From the NCBI GenBank assembly GCA_964579295.1, contig CAZOGK010000007.1:1-64000 (forward strand): a stretch of 64,000 bases of DNA, given 5' to 3'. Below are positions 8,689-16,699 of the stretch, piece by piece. Numbering within the stretch: position 1 is the first letter of the stretch; every line of letters begins with the position of its first letter. The notes beneath the pieces are model-generated. The model did no database searches. It was not told the DNA's origin and saw only the letters and a list, made by a program, of their open reading frames with translations. A program made the position numbers and the translations under genes. The stretch comes from JAAYYY01 sp964579295 (GTDB lineage: Bacteria > Chloroflexota > Anaerolineae > Promineifilales > Promineifilaceae).

Positions 8689-10710
8689 ATGACAGAACGG
8701 CATCCGGCGTTTGACTGGCGGCAGCTGGCGCGGCTGGCATTGACTTCGCGCGCCATGGACGATATGGAGGAAGAGAGTCTCTACCCCAGCGGCCACGTCC
8801 CCTACCAGTTCTCGGCGCGCGGCCACGAGCTGGGGCAGCTCCTCCTGAGCCAGCTGCTTACCCGGCCCGGCGACGCTGCCAGTGTCTATTACCGCTCCCG
8901 CCCCTTCATGCTCGGCGCCGGCCTTACCGTGGAAGATGCCTTTGCCGCCGGCATGGGCCGCATGGGCAGCCCCAGCGAGGGGCGCGACGTGGGCGTCGTC
9001 TTCAACCTGCCCGGCCAGGAAGGGCTGACCGTCCTGCCAATGGCCGGCGATGTTGGCTCGCAATTCACCCCGGCCGCTGGCTGGGCCCAGGCGCTCTGCT
9101 ATCGCCACCACGAGCTGGGCGAAGAGGCGCTGCAGGGCAGCATTGCCCTTGCCTTCGGCGGCGATGGCGCCGTGGCGACCAACGGTTTCTGGTCGGCGCT
9201 GACTATAGCCACGACGCTGAGCCTGCCGTTGCTGTTCGTGGTCGAAGACAACGATTACGCCATCAGCGTCGAGAAGCGGCTGCAGACGCCGGGCGGCAAC
9301 ATCGCCGCTAATCTGGCCTCTTTCCAGAACCTGACCATCTGGCAGGGCAGCGGCACGGAGCCGGCGGAGACGGCCGCGCTCGTCGCCACCGCGGTGGAGA
9401 GCGTGCGCCGCTGGCAGGGGCCGGGCCTGCTGCGCCTCACCGTGCCCCGCCTGAGCGGGCATAGCGGCCACGATACGCAGAGCTACAAGAGCGAGGAGCG
9501 GCTGGCCGCCGAGTGGGAACGCGATCCGCTGCCTGCGCTGCGTGCCTACCTGGCGCCGGATCTCCTGGAGGAGGCAGCCTGGGAAGCGCTGGCGGCGGAC
9601 GTGGCGCGCAGCGTGGCCGCCGCGCGCGACGCCGCGCTGGCCCGCCCCGAGCCGGACCCGGCCCAGGTCACCAGCCACGTCTGGGGCGCCGCCGGCCCGG
9701 CCGCCGCCGCGGGCGAGCCGCGCCCGCCAGAGCGCCGCCGCATCAACATGATCGACGCCATCCGCCGGACGCTGGACGCTGAGCTGGCTCATAACCCGCG
9801 GCTCCTCGTCTTTGGCGAGGATGTGGGCGCCAAAGGCGGCGTGCACACGGCGACAATGGGACTGCAGAGCAAATATGGCAGCTCCCGCGTCTTTGACACC
9901 AGCCTCTCCGAGGAGGGCATCATCGGCCGCTCGATGGGTCTGGCCGCCGCCGGGCTGCGTCCCGTGCCGGAGATCCAGTTCCGTAAATACGCCGACCCGG
10001 CGATGGAACAGCTGCACAACCTGGGCACGCTGCGCTGGCGCACAGCCGGCCGCTTCGCGGCGCCGGTGGTGGTGCGTCTGCCCGGCGGTTTCGGGCGCAA
10101 GGTGGGCGACCCGTGGCACAGCGTCACCGGCGAAGTCGCCTTCGCGCACGCCACCGGCTGGCGCGTGGCCTTCCCCGCCAACGCCGAGGACGCCGTGGGG
10201 CTGCTGCGCAGCGCCCTGCGCGGCGAAGACCCGGTTATCTTCTTCGAGCATCGTGCCCAGCTCGACGCCAACTGGGCGCGCCGGCCCTATCCCGGCGACG
10301 ACTACATGATTCCCTTTGGCGTGGCGCGCCGCCTGCTGGCGGGCGACGACCTCACGGTGGTCAGCTGGGGCGCGATGGTGGAGCGCTGCGAGCTGGCGGC
10401 CGGCGAGCTGGGCGCCAGCGTGGACCTGCTCGACCTGCGCACTATCCTGCCCTGGGACAGGCAGGCCGTGCTGGCATCGGTGCAAAAGACGGGCAAATGC
10501 CTGATTGTTCACGAGGATATTGAGCTGGCCGGCTTTGGCGCCGAGATTGCCGCCGTACTCGCCAGCGAGGCGTTCATCTACCTCGATGCGCCCATCCGCC
10601 GGCTGGCGGCGCCGCCCGTGCCCGTGCCCTTTAACTATACGCTGATGAATGCAGTGGTTCCCACCGTGAGCGCCATCCGTGACGCCATGAGCGAGCTGCT
10701 CGCCTTCTAG
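8689..10710 (+). CDS. 2-oxoacid dehydrogenase E1 component, fused alpha and beta subunits
   Basis: Thiamine-diphosphate enzyme that decarboxylates a 2-oxoacid (branched-chain 2-oxoacid, pyruvate or acetoin) and passes the acyl group to E2 lipoyl. I chose the ATG at 8689 with GAGGGA upstream; a 37-residue in-frame extension is proline-rich and unlike the family. Residues about 1-330 are E1-alpha: the ThDP motif is GGDGAVATNGFW...VEDNDYAIS. Residues about 350-673 are E1-beta: FGEDVGAKGG, DTSLSEEGIIG, a transketolase central domain and the C-terminal domain (LLDLRTILPWD). In most bacteria alpha and beta are separate genes; here they are joined by an Ala/Pro linker. No E2 or E3 gene is adjacent, so the substrate is open. 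Confidence 0.88.
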   Translation: MTERHPAFDWRQLARLALTSRAMDDMEEESLYPSGHVPYQFSARGHELGQLLLSQLLTRPGDAASVYYRSRPFMLGAGLTVEDAFAAGMGRMGSPSEGRDVGVVFNLPGQEGLTVLPMAGDVGSQFTPAAGWAQALCYRHHELGEEALQGSIALAFGGDGAVATNGFWSALTIATTLSLPLLFVVEDNDYAISVEKRLQTPGGNIAANLASFQNLTIWQGSGTEPAETAALVATAVESVRRWQGPGLLRLTVPRLSGHSGHDTQSYKSEERLAAEWERDPLPALRAYLAPDLLEEAAWEALAADVARSVAAARDAALARPEPDPAQVTSHVWGAAGPAAAAGEPRPPERRRINMIDAIRRTLDAELAHNPRLLVFGEDVGAKGGVHTATMGLQSKYGSSRVFDTSLSEEGIIGRSMGLAAAGLRPVPEIQFRKYADPAMEQLHNLGTLRWRTAGRFAAPVVVRLPGGFGRKVGDPWHSVTGEVAFAHATGWRVAFPANAEDAVGLLRSALRGEDPVIFFEHRAQLDANWARRPYPGDDYMIPFGVARRLLAGDDLTVVSWGAMVERCELAAGELGASVDLLDLRTILPWDRQAVLASVQKTGKCLIVHEDIELAGFGAEIAAVLASEAFIYLDAPIRRLAAPPVPVPFNYTLMNAVVPTVSAIRDAMSELLAF

Positions 10711-10768
10711 CGCTTGCCGGCGCAGCTTCACAAGCCGGCGCCGGCGTAGATAGTGCAGTGGAGGAACT

Positions 10769-10999
10769 GTGGAAGAGGATCGCGCCGAGTTGGAAAAGCT
10801 GGGATACAGCTTCGAGGTTATCAGGGAGCCGTTAATTGAAGCAGGCAGTGAGGGCGTCTATCACCGCGTGGTCATCAGCCATAATGGCCTGGCGCTGGCG
10901 ACACGCTCGGAGCTACAGGAAGGGCGGGCGCTGGCGCGCGCCTATCGTTTCGCCCGGCGCCACAGCGAGGGGGAAGATCCGCGCAAGATCATGGGCTGA
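10769..10999 (+). CDS. Small hypothetical protein
   Basis: A 76-aa soluble, charged protein beginning with GTG and preceded by a strong GGAGG 5 nt upstream, which argues it is translated. It follows the E1 gene by 58 bp. No membrane segment or Cys motif. The pattern (YSFEVIREP, YHRVVISHNGLALATRS, ALARAYRFARRH) suggests a small alpha/beta fold. I do not recognise the family. Confidence 0.55.
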   Translation: MEEDRAELEKLGYSFEVIREPLIEAGSEGVYHRVVISHNGLALATRSELQEGRALARAYRFARRHSEGEDPRKIMG

Positions 11000-11111
11000 A
11001 CGGCCCTCATAGTCTGGGCTACGAAGCGCCGCGATTTTGCCGGGTGAAGGCGTGGACGGGCGCCGCCTTCCACGATACAGTACAGCACAGCAAGTGGAGG
11101 GTCGCGGCGCT

Positions 11112-11507
11112 ATGTTAGAGCAGATTACGGTCCTGGACGCCAAACGCTATGGCGTCTACACAATTTCTGGCGAGGCGCGGCTACGGGAAGCCGTACAGCA
11201 GATGGTGGAAGAGGATGTCAGCGCGCTTGTCGTCGTCGACGAGGAGGGCTATCTCCAGGGCGTGCTCACGCATACCGACGTGCTGCGCGAGGCGGCCGGC
11301 TCGGACGCCTGGCACGACCTGCTCGTACGGGCCTGCATGACGCCAGACGTGGTTACGATTGCGCCCGAGGCAAGCCTGGCCGACGTCGCCCAGAAGCTGC
11401 TGGAGCACTTCATCCACCGCGTCGTGGTTGTGCGGGAGGAGGAGGGGCGGCAGCGGCCGGTCGCCGTCCTCGCCAGCAGTGACGTCGTCTATCACCTGGT
11501 GCGGTAG
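11112..11507 (+). CDS. CBS-domain pair protein
   Basis: A 131-aa stand-alone Bateman module: two CBS motifs (residues about 8-65 and 70-128), seen in VSALVVVDEEGYLQGVLTHTD and the matching second copy ending VAVLASSDVVYHL. CBS pairs bind adenosine nucleotides or SAM and act as energy sensors. The ATG at 11112 is preceded by GGAGGG about 10 nt away; an in-frame start at 11037 has no ribosome site. It runs convergent to pyrG. Ligand and partner are unknown. Confidence 0.75.
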   Translation: MLEQITVLDAKRYGVYTISGEARLREAVQQMVEEDVSALVVVDEEGYLQGVLTHTDVLREAAGSDAWHDLLVRACMTPDVVTIAPEASLADVAQKLLEHFIHRVVVVREEEGRQRPVAVLASSDVVYHLVR

Positions 11508-11531
11508 CCGCACTAACCGCGGCGGCGCGGC

Positions 11532-13202
11532 TCAGGCGTTGTTGGTGGGCGAGCGCTCCATCTCCGCCAGTGCCGGCGCGCCCTGCTGCTCATAGGCTAC
11601 AGCCGCCTCCAAGAAGGCGAGAAAGAGCGGGTGCGGCCGGTTGGGCCGGCTCTTGAACTCGGGGTGGAACTGGCTGCCGAGCATAAAAGGATGGTCCCGC
11701 ATCTCGGCAATCTCCACCAACCGGTTGTCGGGGGAGAGGCCGCTGAAGACCATGCCGTGTTCTTCCAGAAGCTCGCGGTACTTGTTATTGAACTCCCAAC
11801 GGTGGCGGTGGCGCTCGTAGACGCGTTCCGTATCCTGCTCCTGGCTGTAGGCCGCCCGCGCCCGCGTGCCCGGCTGTAGCACACAGGGATAGGCGCCCAG
11901 ACGCATAGTGCCGCCCATGTTAGCGATTTCGTGCTGGTCGGGCATGAGGCTGATGACCGGGATCTCAGTGGTCTCGTCGAACTCGGTGCTGTTTGGTTCG
12001 TCGCTGTCAAAGATGGCGCGCGTGAACTCAATGCACATCACCTGCATGCCCAGGCAGAGGCCGAGATAGGGGACGCGGTTCTCGCGCGCCCAGCGCGCGG
12101 CCGTAATCTTGCCCTCGACGCCGCGGTAGCCAAAGCCGCCGGGCACGACAATGCCGGCCAATCCGTTGAGAACCTCTTCGGCCGCGCTCCGTTCCAGATC
12201 GTCGGAGTGGATCCAGGCCACCTCCACTTTGCGCTCGCTGGCAATGCCCGCGTGGTAGAGCGCCTCGCGCACGCTCATGTAGGCGTCGTGCAGCTCGACG
12301 TACTTGCCGACGATGCCGATGCGGATCGGCTCGCGCCCCAGTCGCATCCGGGCGATCATCCGCTCCCACCCTGTCAGATCAGGCGGCTGCACCTTGTCCT
12401 GTAAGCCAAGCCGCTCGACAACCAGGTCGGCCAGGCCGGTGGCTTCCAGCTCCAGCGGAATGTTGTAGAGCAGCTCGGCAGTAACCGCGGGGATAACGGC
12501 TTCTCGCTTCACGTCCGTAAAGAGGGCAATCTTGTCAATGTGCTCGCGCGGAATCGGGTGGTCGGCGCGGGCAATGATCACGTCCGGCTGAATGCCGATG
12601 CTGCGCAGCTCGCGCACGCTGTGCTGTGTCGGCTTGGTCTTCAGTTCGCGGCTAGCGCCAATGTAGGGCAGGAAGGTGACGTGCACGTAGAGGGTGTTCT
12701 CACGCCCCACGTCCGAGCGCATCTGGCGTAGCGCTTCAAGGAAGGGCAGGCTCTCGATGTCGCCCACTGTGCCGCCCACTTCCACGAGCACGACGTCGGC
12801 GTCAGTGCTCTCGGCGACGACGCGGATAAAGCGCTTAATTTCATTGGTGATGTGCGGGATGACCTGAATGGTGCCGCCCAGGTAGTCGCCGCGTCGCTCC
12901 TTGGCGATGACGTCGGCATAGACCCGGCCGGTGGTGACGTTGGACATCTGGCTCAGGTTGATGTTGATGAAGCGCTCGTAATGGCCGAGGTCGAGGTCCG
13001 TTTCCGCGCCATCCTCGGTGACGAAGACTTCCCCGTGCTGGTAGGGCGACATCGTGCCGGGATCGACGTTGATGTATGGATCCAGCTTCTGCACGGCGAT
13101 GCGCAGCCCGCGGGCCTTGAGGATACGGCCCAGCGCCGCAGCTGTAACGCCTTTGCCCACTGAGCTGACAACGCCGCCGGTGAAAAAGATGTATTTGGTC
13201 AT
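11532..13202 (-). CDS. pyrG: CTP synthase
   Basis: Converts UTP, ATP and glutamine to CTP, the last step of de novo pyrimidine nucleotide synthesis. The 556-aa product has the N-terminal amidoligase (TKYIFFTGGVVSSVGKG P-loop, DPYINVDPGTMSPYQHGEVFV) and a C-terminal class I glutamine amidotransferase: nucleophile Cys in LGLCLGMQ and the His/Glu pair in GSQFHPEF. I chose the ATG at 13202 because a GGTGAGG site lies 8 nt upstream and the family normally starts just before the KYIF strand; an upstream ATG at 13220 adds six residues. Length and motifs are standard. Confidence 0.96.
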   Translation of the reverse strand: MTKYIFFTGGVVSSVGKGVTAAALGRILKARGLRIAVQKLDPYINVDPGTMSPYQHGEVFVTEDGAETDLDLGHYERFININLSQMSNVTTGRVYADVIAKERRGDYLGGTIQVIPHITNEIKRFIRVVAESTDADVVLVEVGGTVGDIESLPFLEALRQMRSDVGRENTLYVHVTFLPYIGASRELKTKPTQHSVRELRSIGIQPDVIIARADHPIPREHIDKIALFTDVKREAVIPAVTAELLYNIPLELEATGLADLVVERLGLQDKVQPPDLTGWERMIARMRLGREPIRIGIVGKYVELHDAYMSVREALYHAGIASERKVEVAWIHSDDLERSAAEEVLNGLAGIVVPGGFGYRGVEGKITAARWARENRVPYLGLCLGMQVMCIEFTRAIFDSDEPNSTEFDETTEIPVISLMPDQHEIANMGGTMRLGAYPCVLQPGTRARAAYSQEQDTERVYERHRHRWEFNNKYRELLEEHGMVFSGLSPDNRLVEIAEMRDHPFMLGSQFHPEFKSRPNRPHPLFLAFLEAAVAYEQQGAPALAEMERSPTNNA

Positions 13203-13281
13203 CGGGATTACCTCACCCATCGTGTCTGGTAATGAAGCATTGCGCAGCCCGTCGTTACTGTGACATAAGGTAGCTGCGCGT

Positions 13282-13324
13282 AAAAAGAAAAGTGGGGCAT
13301 GTCATTCTGGGTGACATGCCCCAC
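13282..13324 (-). terminator. Rho-independent terminator of the roadblock gene
   Basis: Perfect 13-bp inverted repeat (GTGGGGCATGTCA at 13292-13304, its complement at 13312-13324) with a 7-nt loop. On the minus strand it is followed by TTTTCTTTTT, the expected U-tract. It lies 62 bp past the stop codon of the roadblock gene and upstream of pyrG. Confidence 0.85.
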
Positions 13325-13385
13325 ATTGTCGAACGCTGCTTGAGGAGGTCGTGGTATTGCAACCATACCGTCCTTGCCGAAAGAG

Positions 13386-13754
13386 TTATAGCAGTCGTGT
13401 CAAATCGTCAGCAGCCCGGCTGGCGTCGAGAAAGATCAGGCCCAACTTCGCGGTGCTGCGCGCCAGTACGGTCAGGACGGCGTCATCGCCGACGGCCATG
13501 AGCACGATGATCCCGTTAGCGCCGCTGATATAAACGCGTTCCAGCCGGCCGCGGTTCAGCTCGTCGGCGATACGGTCGCCCAGTGAGAGCATCGCGGCAG
13601 ACATGGCGGAAATGCGGTCCTCATCCACCCCGGCCGGGAGCGAGGAGGCCATAATGAGGCCGTCTACACTGACGACGGCCGAGGCTTCAATGTCCGGCGT
13701 GCCCGCCTGCAAGTCGCGCAGGCGATCCACCATCATTTCAGTACGCGATCTCAT
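13386..13754 (-). CDS. Roadblock/LC7-domain protein
   Basis: A 122-aa single-domain protein with the roadblock/LC7 pattern: ASAVVSVDGLIMASSLP, DRISAMSAAMLSLGDRIADEL, then VYISGANGIIVLMAVGDDAVLTVLA. In bacteria these are usually MglB-like regulators of small Ras-like GTPases, controlling polarity or gliding. No MglA-type GTPase gene is next to it here; it is a monocistronic unit bounded by its own promoter (13865-13893) and terminator (13282-13324). Function in this organism is therefore open. Confidence 0.82.
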   Translation of the reverse strand: MRSRTEMMVDRLRDLQAGTPDIEASAVVSVDGLIMASSLPAGVDEDRISAMSAAMLSLGDRIADELNRGRLERVYISGANGIIVLMAVGDDAVLTVLARSTAKLGLIFLDASRAADDLTRLL

Positions 13755-13864
13755 CCGCTGACTCCTTATCGCACAAACCGTTCAAAGCAGACACTGACTA
13801 TCAGATTTGACCGGCATGGAGGGATCTCCGGCCGGCGCTATGTCCAGTCTACCGGAGCCAGGGG

Positions 13865-13893
13865 ATATTACCATAGCGAAATAGGGGTGTCAA
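13865..13893 (-). promoter_or_regulatory. Promoter of the roadblock gene
   Basis: On the minus strand TTGACA (13888-13893), a 17-bp spacer and TAATAT (13865-13870), with an extended TGG just before the -10. It overlaps the last codons of the adjacent phosphatase gene and leaves a leader of about 100 nt. Confidence 0.65.
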
Positions 13894-14693
13894 AAGCGGG
13901 CGGGATCGACGCGCGCCGCCCCATGCGGGCTCAGCGTGCGCAGGAGCTCGTCGTGGAGCCGGCCATTGTCGGCAATGAGGCCGTTGACTTTGGGAAAGCT
14001 CTTGTTGAAGCGCAGCGGCGCGCCGTCGAGATCGACACAGCTGCCTCCGCCTTCGCTGACGAGCAGCGCGCCCGCGCAGATATCCCACTCGTGCTTGGGG
14101 CCACGGCTCCAGGTGGCGTCGGCCTGCCCCGCGGCCACGCGCGCCAGCTTATAGGCGATGCTACCCACCACATTTAGCTCGACCAGCGCGGCGAACGGCT
14201 CAAACTCGCCCCGTTTCATCTCCGAGCGGCTGGCGTCGACGCGCGCGCCGGCAAGACGGTCACGGCTGCTCGTCGCGACGGGAGCGCCGTTATAGGTTAG
14301 CCCGCCGCCTTTGTGCGCGCTGTATAGCTCCTCGGTAGCCGGGTTGTAGACGACGGCCAGCACGGGCGTATCCCCCTCGACCAGCGCCACCGCGACGGAA
14401 AACTCGGGGATGCCCATGACAAACTCTTTGGTACCGTCCAGGGGATCGACAACCCAGACGAACCGGCGCTCCAGGCGCGCCTCGCTGTCGGCCGTCTCCT
14501 CGCTCAGCCAGCCTGCCTCCGGCAGCAACGCCAGCAGCCGCTCGTGCAAGAGGCCGTCGGCCGCCAGGTCGGCGTCGGTCACGGGGTTGTCCGGCGACTT
14601 GTCGGCGACGTTGAAGCGGCTCTGGTAATAGTGCATGATTGCCGCGCCCGCCGCGCGGGTAATGGTCGTCGTTTCGGCTAAGAGCTGTTCCAT
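13890..14693 (-). CDS. Inositol monophosphatase family protein (CysQ-like)
   Basis: A 267-aa Mg-dependent sugar-phosphate or 3'-phosphoadenosine phosphatase. Family motifs are visible: SEETAD (metal-binding Glu), WVVDPLDGTKEFV (DPxDGT motif) and HEWDICAGALLVSEGGG (WDxxAG). FVMGIPEFSVAVALV is typical of 3'(2'),5'-bisphosphate nucleotidases such as CysQ, which remove PAP produced by sulfate assimilation; inositol-phosphatase activity is the alternative. The ATG at 14693 has CAGGAAAG about 6 nt upstream; a frame extension to 14996 crosses the promoter region and is not credible. It diverges from the DUF6285 gene. Confidence 0.82.
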   Translation of the reverse strand: MEQLLAETTTITRAAGAAIMHYYQSRFNVADKSPDNPVTDADLAADGLLHERLLALLPEAGWLSEETADSEARLERRFVWVVDPLDGTKEFVMGIPEFSVAVALVEGDTPVLAVVYNPATEELYSAHKGGGLTYNGAPVATSSRDRLAGARVDASRSEMKRGEFEPFAALVELNVVGSIAYKLARVAAGQADATWSRGPKHEWDICAGALLVSEGGGSCVDLDGAPLRFNKSFPKVNGLIADNGRLHDELLRTLSPHGAARVDPARF

Positions 14694-14763
14694 AGGCTTT
14701 CCTGATGTGAGGCGGGCGCGCCGCCCGCGCTCCTTTTGCGGTGAGGTTATATGTCGAGCCGCC

Positions 14764-14792
14764 ATTCTATCTCTGGTTGACTGCGCACTCAA
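14764..14792 (-). promoter_or_regulatory. Promoter of the phosphatase gene
   Basis: Minus strand TTGAGT (14787-14792), 17-bp spacer, TAGAAT (14764-14769). It lies 71-99 bp upstream of the chosen ATG at 14693 and overlaps the opposing promoter on the plus strand. Confidence 0.6.
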
Positions 14793-14804
14793 CTTCAGTA
14801 CAAT
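14777..14804 (+). promoter_or_regulatory. Promoter of the DUF6285 gene
   Basis: TTGACT (14777-14782), 16-bp spacer, TACAAT (14799-14804). The predicted start of transcription is only about 14 nt before the ATG at 14825. It is face-to-face with the minus-strand promoter 14764-14792, so the two genes may compete for polymerase. Confidence 0.65.
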
Positions 14805-14824
14805 GAACCGTTTGAGGGACAGGT

Positions 14825-15241
14825 ATGCAGGATCGACCAGACGCAGTGGAATTGCTCGCAGCCGTACAGGCACATCTGGCCCAGCATGTCCTGCCCATGC
14901 TTGCCGAGCCACGCCTGCGTTTCCAGACCCTGGTCGCCGCCAACGTGCTGGCCATTGTGCGGCGCGAGCTGGAGCTTTCCGGCGGGCAGCTGGCAAGCGA
15001 ATGGCAGCGGCTGGCGGCGCTGTTGGGGCGGGACGCCACCCTACCGGCCAGCAGCGCCGAGCAGATGGCCGGCGTCCGCGAAATGCGCCACCGCCTGTGC
15101 GCCGCTATCACTGCGGGCGACTATGACCGGCCCGAGCGCTGGCAGGCGCTCCTCGACCATTGCCTGCGCACGGCCGAAGAAAAGCTGGCCGTGAGCAACC
15201 CGCACTTACTGGCGCGCTGCCAGGCGGAGGCGGCGCAATGA
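14825..15241 (+). CDS. DUF6285-like protein
   Basis: A 138-aa all-helical protein. The N-terminal pattern QDRPDAVELLAAV, the LRFQTLVAANVLAIVRRELEL helix and the LLDHCLRTAEEKLAVSNP end match my memory of DUF6285. Proteins of that family are usually found beside an aminoglycoside-phosphotransferase-like protein and an acyl-CoA dehydrogenase; both kinds of gene occur in this window but about 9 kb away (23.4-25.7 kb). Molecular role unknown; an accessory to acyl-CoA metabolism is an inference from that association. Confidence 0.65.
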   Translation: MQDRPDAVELLAAVQAHLAQHVLPMLAEPRLRFQTLVAANVLAIVRRELELSGGQLASEWQRLAALLGRDATLPASSAEQMAGVREMRHRLCAAITAGDYDRPERWQALLDHCLRTAEEKLAVSNPHLLARCQAEAAQ

Positions 15242-15261
15242 AGCAGCCGGGACCGCCAACG

Positions 15262-15288
15262 AAAAAACCCGGCGCAGTGGCCGGGTTT
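15262..15288 (-). terminator. Terminator of tRNA-Leu
   Basis: Inverted repeat AAACCCGGC (15265-15273) and its complement (15280-15288) with a 6-nt loop. On the minus strand it is followed by a run of six T, directly after the tRNA 3' end. Confidence 0.85.
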
Positions 15289-15293
15289 GTCGA

Positions 15294-15377
15294 TGCCGAA
15301 GGTGGGACTCGAACCCACATGGGCGTAAGCCCACTACGCCCTGAACGTAGCGCGTCTGCCAATTTCGCCACTTCGGC
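15294..15377 (-). tRNA. tRNA-Leu (CAG)
   Basis: Minus strand begins GCCGAAG, which pairs with CTTCGGC at the 3' end, discriminator A, CCA not encoded. The anticodon stem CTACG/CGTAG encloses the loop TTCAGGG, giving anticodon CAG. A long variable arm (GGGC-TTAC-GCCC) marks it as class II, and the T arm is GTGGG-TTCGAGT-CCCAC. Length 84 nt. It has its own promoter and terminator. Confidence 0.95.
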
Positions 15378-15390
15378 TAGCAAGGAATGT

Positions 15391-15418
15391 ATTGTAGCCG
15401 AACCTGCCCGAAAGTCAA
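15391..15418 (-). promoter_or_regulatory. Promoter of tRNA-Leu
   Basis: Minus strand TTGACT (15413-15418), 16-bp spacer, TACAAT (15391-15396), ending 14 bp before the tRNA 5' end. Confidence 0.75.
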
Positions 15419-15500
15419 GATTCAGGACGGCTCCGGCCAATAAAATGAGAGAAAAAACTGGGACACTAATCTGCCTGCAGGCGCTGTTGAGGAGTGGGGG

Positions 15501-15719
15501 ATGACTGGAGCAAAGCAGCAGTATAAGATGAGCTACGTGGTCGAGGATGGCAGCCACAACGGCGCTATCGTCAACGTCGATCGCGCGCCTCAGGTCGGCG
15601 AAGAATTGCATCTGGACGGCTCTGTTTTCCTCGTCCTAGAAGTAGAAGAGCTGATACCGCCCGTCGACGATTTTGGCTTCCTCCATGTAACCTGCCGCCG
15701 CCTGCCGAAGCGCAAATAG
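15501..15719 (+). CDS. Small hypothetical protein
   Basis: A 72-aa soluble protein that starts with ATG after GGAGTGGGGG. It has a beta-rich look: YKMSYVVEDGSHNGAIVN, then VGEELHLDGSVFLVLEVEEL and FLHVTCRRLPKRK, which suggests a small barrel-like fold. No recognised family. It runs convergent to the RNase H gene, 15 bp apart. Confidence 0.55.
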   Translation: MTGAKQQYKMSYVVEDGSHNGAIVNVDRAPQVGEELHLDGSVFLVLEVEELIPPVDDFGFLHVTCRRLPKRK

Positions 15720-15734
15720 CGCCGGGTGCGCCTT

Positions 15735-16628
15735 CTAAGTAAGCTCGCGCGCCTCGACCGCCAGCCGGCCGGCCTCGACCAGACCCAGCGGCATCTCCTC
15801 TCCCTTCCCTTTAGCGTTAACCCAGTGTACGGCGCCCGTGCGCCCCTGCAGCAGCCGGTCCAGCTCCTGCCATAGGTCGGCATTGGCTACGGGCTGCCCT
15901 CCCTGCTTCTGCCAGCCGCGCTTGCGCCAGCCGTCGATCCATGAGGTGGCGCCCTGGTAGACGTAGTCGGAGGTGGTGAAGAGCTGGACAGGTTGGGCCG
16001 GCGCAACCAGCCCCAGCGCCTCGATGGCGGCGCGCAGCTCCATGCGATTGTTCGTCGTCTCCGGCTCTGAGCCGCTGAACTGCCTGGTATCGCCTCCCTC
16101 TTCAACGACGACGCCCCAGCCGCCCGGCCCGGGATTGCCGCTGACCGAGGCGCGCACGTAGAGACGGGGCGCAGCGGCATCCAGCTCGACCGTGGGCGTA
16201 ATCGCCAGCCGCGCCGCGCGCGCCAGCTCGTCTACCCGCTCATTGTAGCGGTTGCCGCTGTGCCCCCGCACCCAGTGCCATTCGATCTCGTGCTGCTGGC
16301 TTAGCTCCCACAGGCGCTGCCAGAGATCGACGTTGGCAATCTTCTGCCCGGACTGGCTGCGCCAGCCGCGGCGCGCCCAGTCTTCAATCCACTGGCTGAT
16401 ACCCTGGCGCACGTACTGGGAATCGGTGTAGAAATCGACCTGACAGGGCCGGGTCAGCGCCTCCAGCGCCGCGATGGCGGCCTGCAGCTCCATGCGGTTG
16501 TTGGTCGTCTGCGGGTGGCTCCCGGAAAGGACCCTTTCATGGTCGCCCAGGCGGAGGATGGCGGCCCAGCCGCCAATGCCCGGATTGGGGTCGGCGCCGC
16601 CGTCGCTGTAGATGGTTACTCGTTCCAT
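15735..16628 (-). CDS. rnhA: Ribonuclease HI with a second, degenerate RNase H domain
   Basis: A 297-aa protein with two RNase H folds in tandem. The first (residues 1-140) has the full catalytic set: D9 in YSDGG, E47 in NNRMEL, D69 in YTDSQYV, H123 in RGHSGN and D133 in VDELA; it should cleave the RNA strand of RNA-DNA hybrids. The second (residues about 155-297) keeps the fold (SGNPGPGGWG, TTNNRMEL, WRKRGWQKQGG) but has R159 in place of the first Asp and T219 in place of the third, and lacks the RGHSG and last Asp motifs. It is probably a non-catalytic hybrid-binding or structural copy. Bacterial RNase HI is normally about 150 aa. Confidence 0.85.
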   Translation of the reverse strand: MERVTIYSDGGADPNPGIGGWAAILRLGDHERVLSGSHPQTTNNRMELQAAIAALEALTRPCQVDFYTDSQYVRQGISQWIEDWARRGWRSQSGQKIANVDLWQRLWELSQQHEIEWHWVRGHSGNRYNERVDELARAARLAITPTVELDAAAPRLYVRASVSGNPGPGGWGVVVEEGGDTRQFSGSEPETTNNRMELRAAIEALGLVAPAQPVQLFTTSDYVYQGATSWIDGWRKRGWQKQGGQPVANADLWQELDRLLQGRTGAVHWVNAKGKGEEMPLGLVEAGRLAVEARELT

Positions 16629-16640
16629 CAGAGACAGAAG

Positions 16641-16672
16641 GGCCCGGCCGGCTTATGGCAGCCGGCCGGGCC
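16641..16672 (-). terminator. GC-rich hairpin after the ferredoxin reductase gene
   Basis: Perfect 13-bp inverted repeat, GGCCCGGCCGGCT at 16641-16653 and its complement at 16660-16672, 6-nt loop. On the minus strand it is followed by CTTCTGTCTC, only mildly T-rich, so termination may be partial. It separates the reductase from the RNase H gene. Confidence 0.55.
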
Positions 16673-16699
16673 TGGGCCGAGCCGCGCTTGCGCGCCGGC

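Noticed and set aside
8467..10731. A 754-aa open frame on the minus strand opposite the E1 gene
   Set aside because: It is a shadow in GC-rich sequence: the plus strand encodes clear ThDP motifs, while this frame has His/Arg/Gln-rich nonsense composition and no ribosome site.
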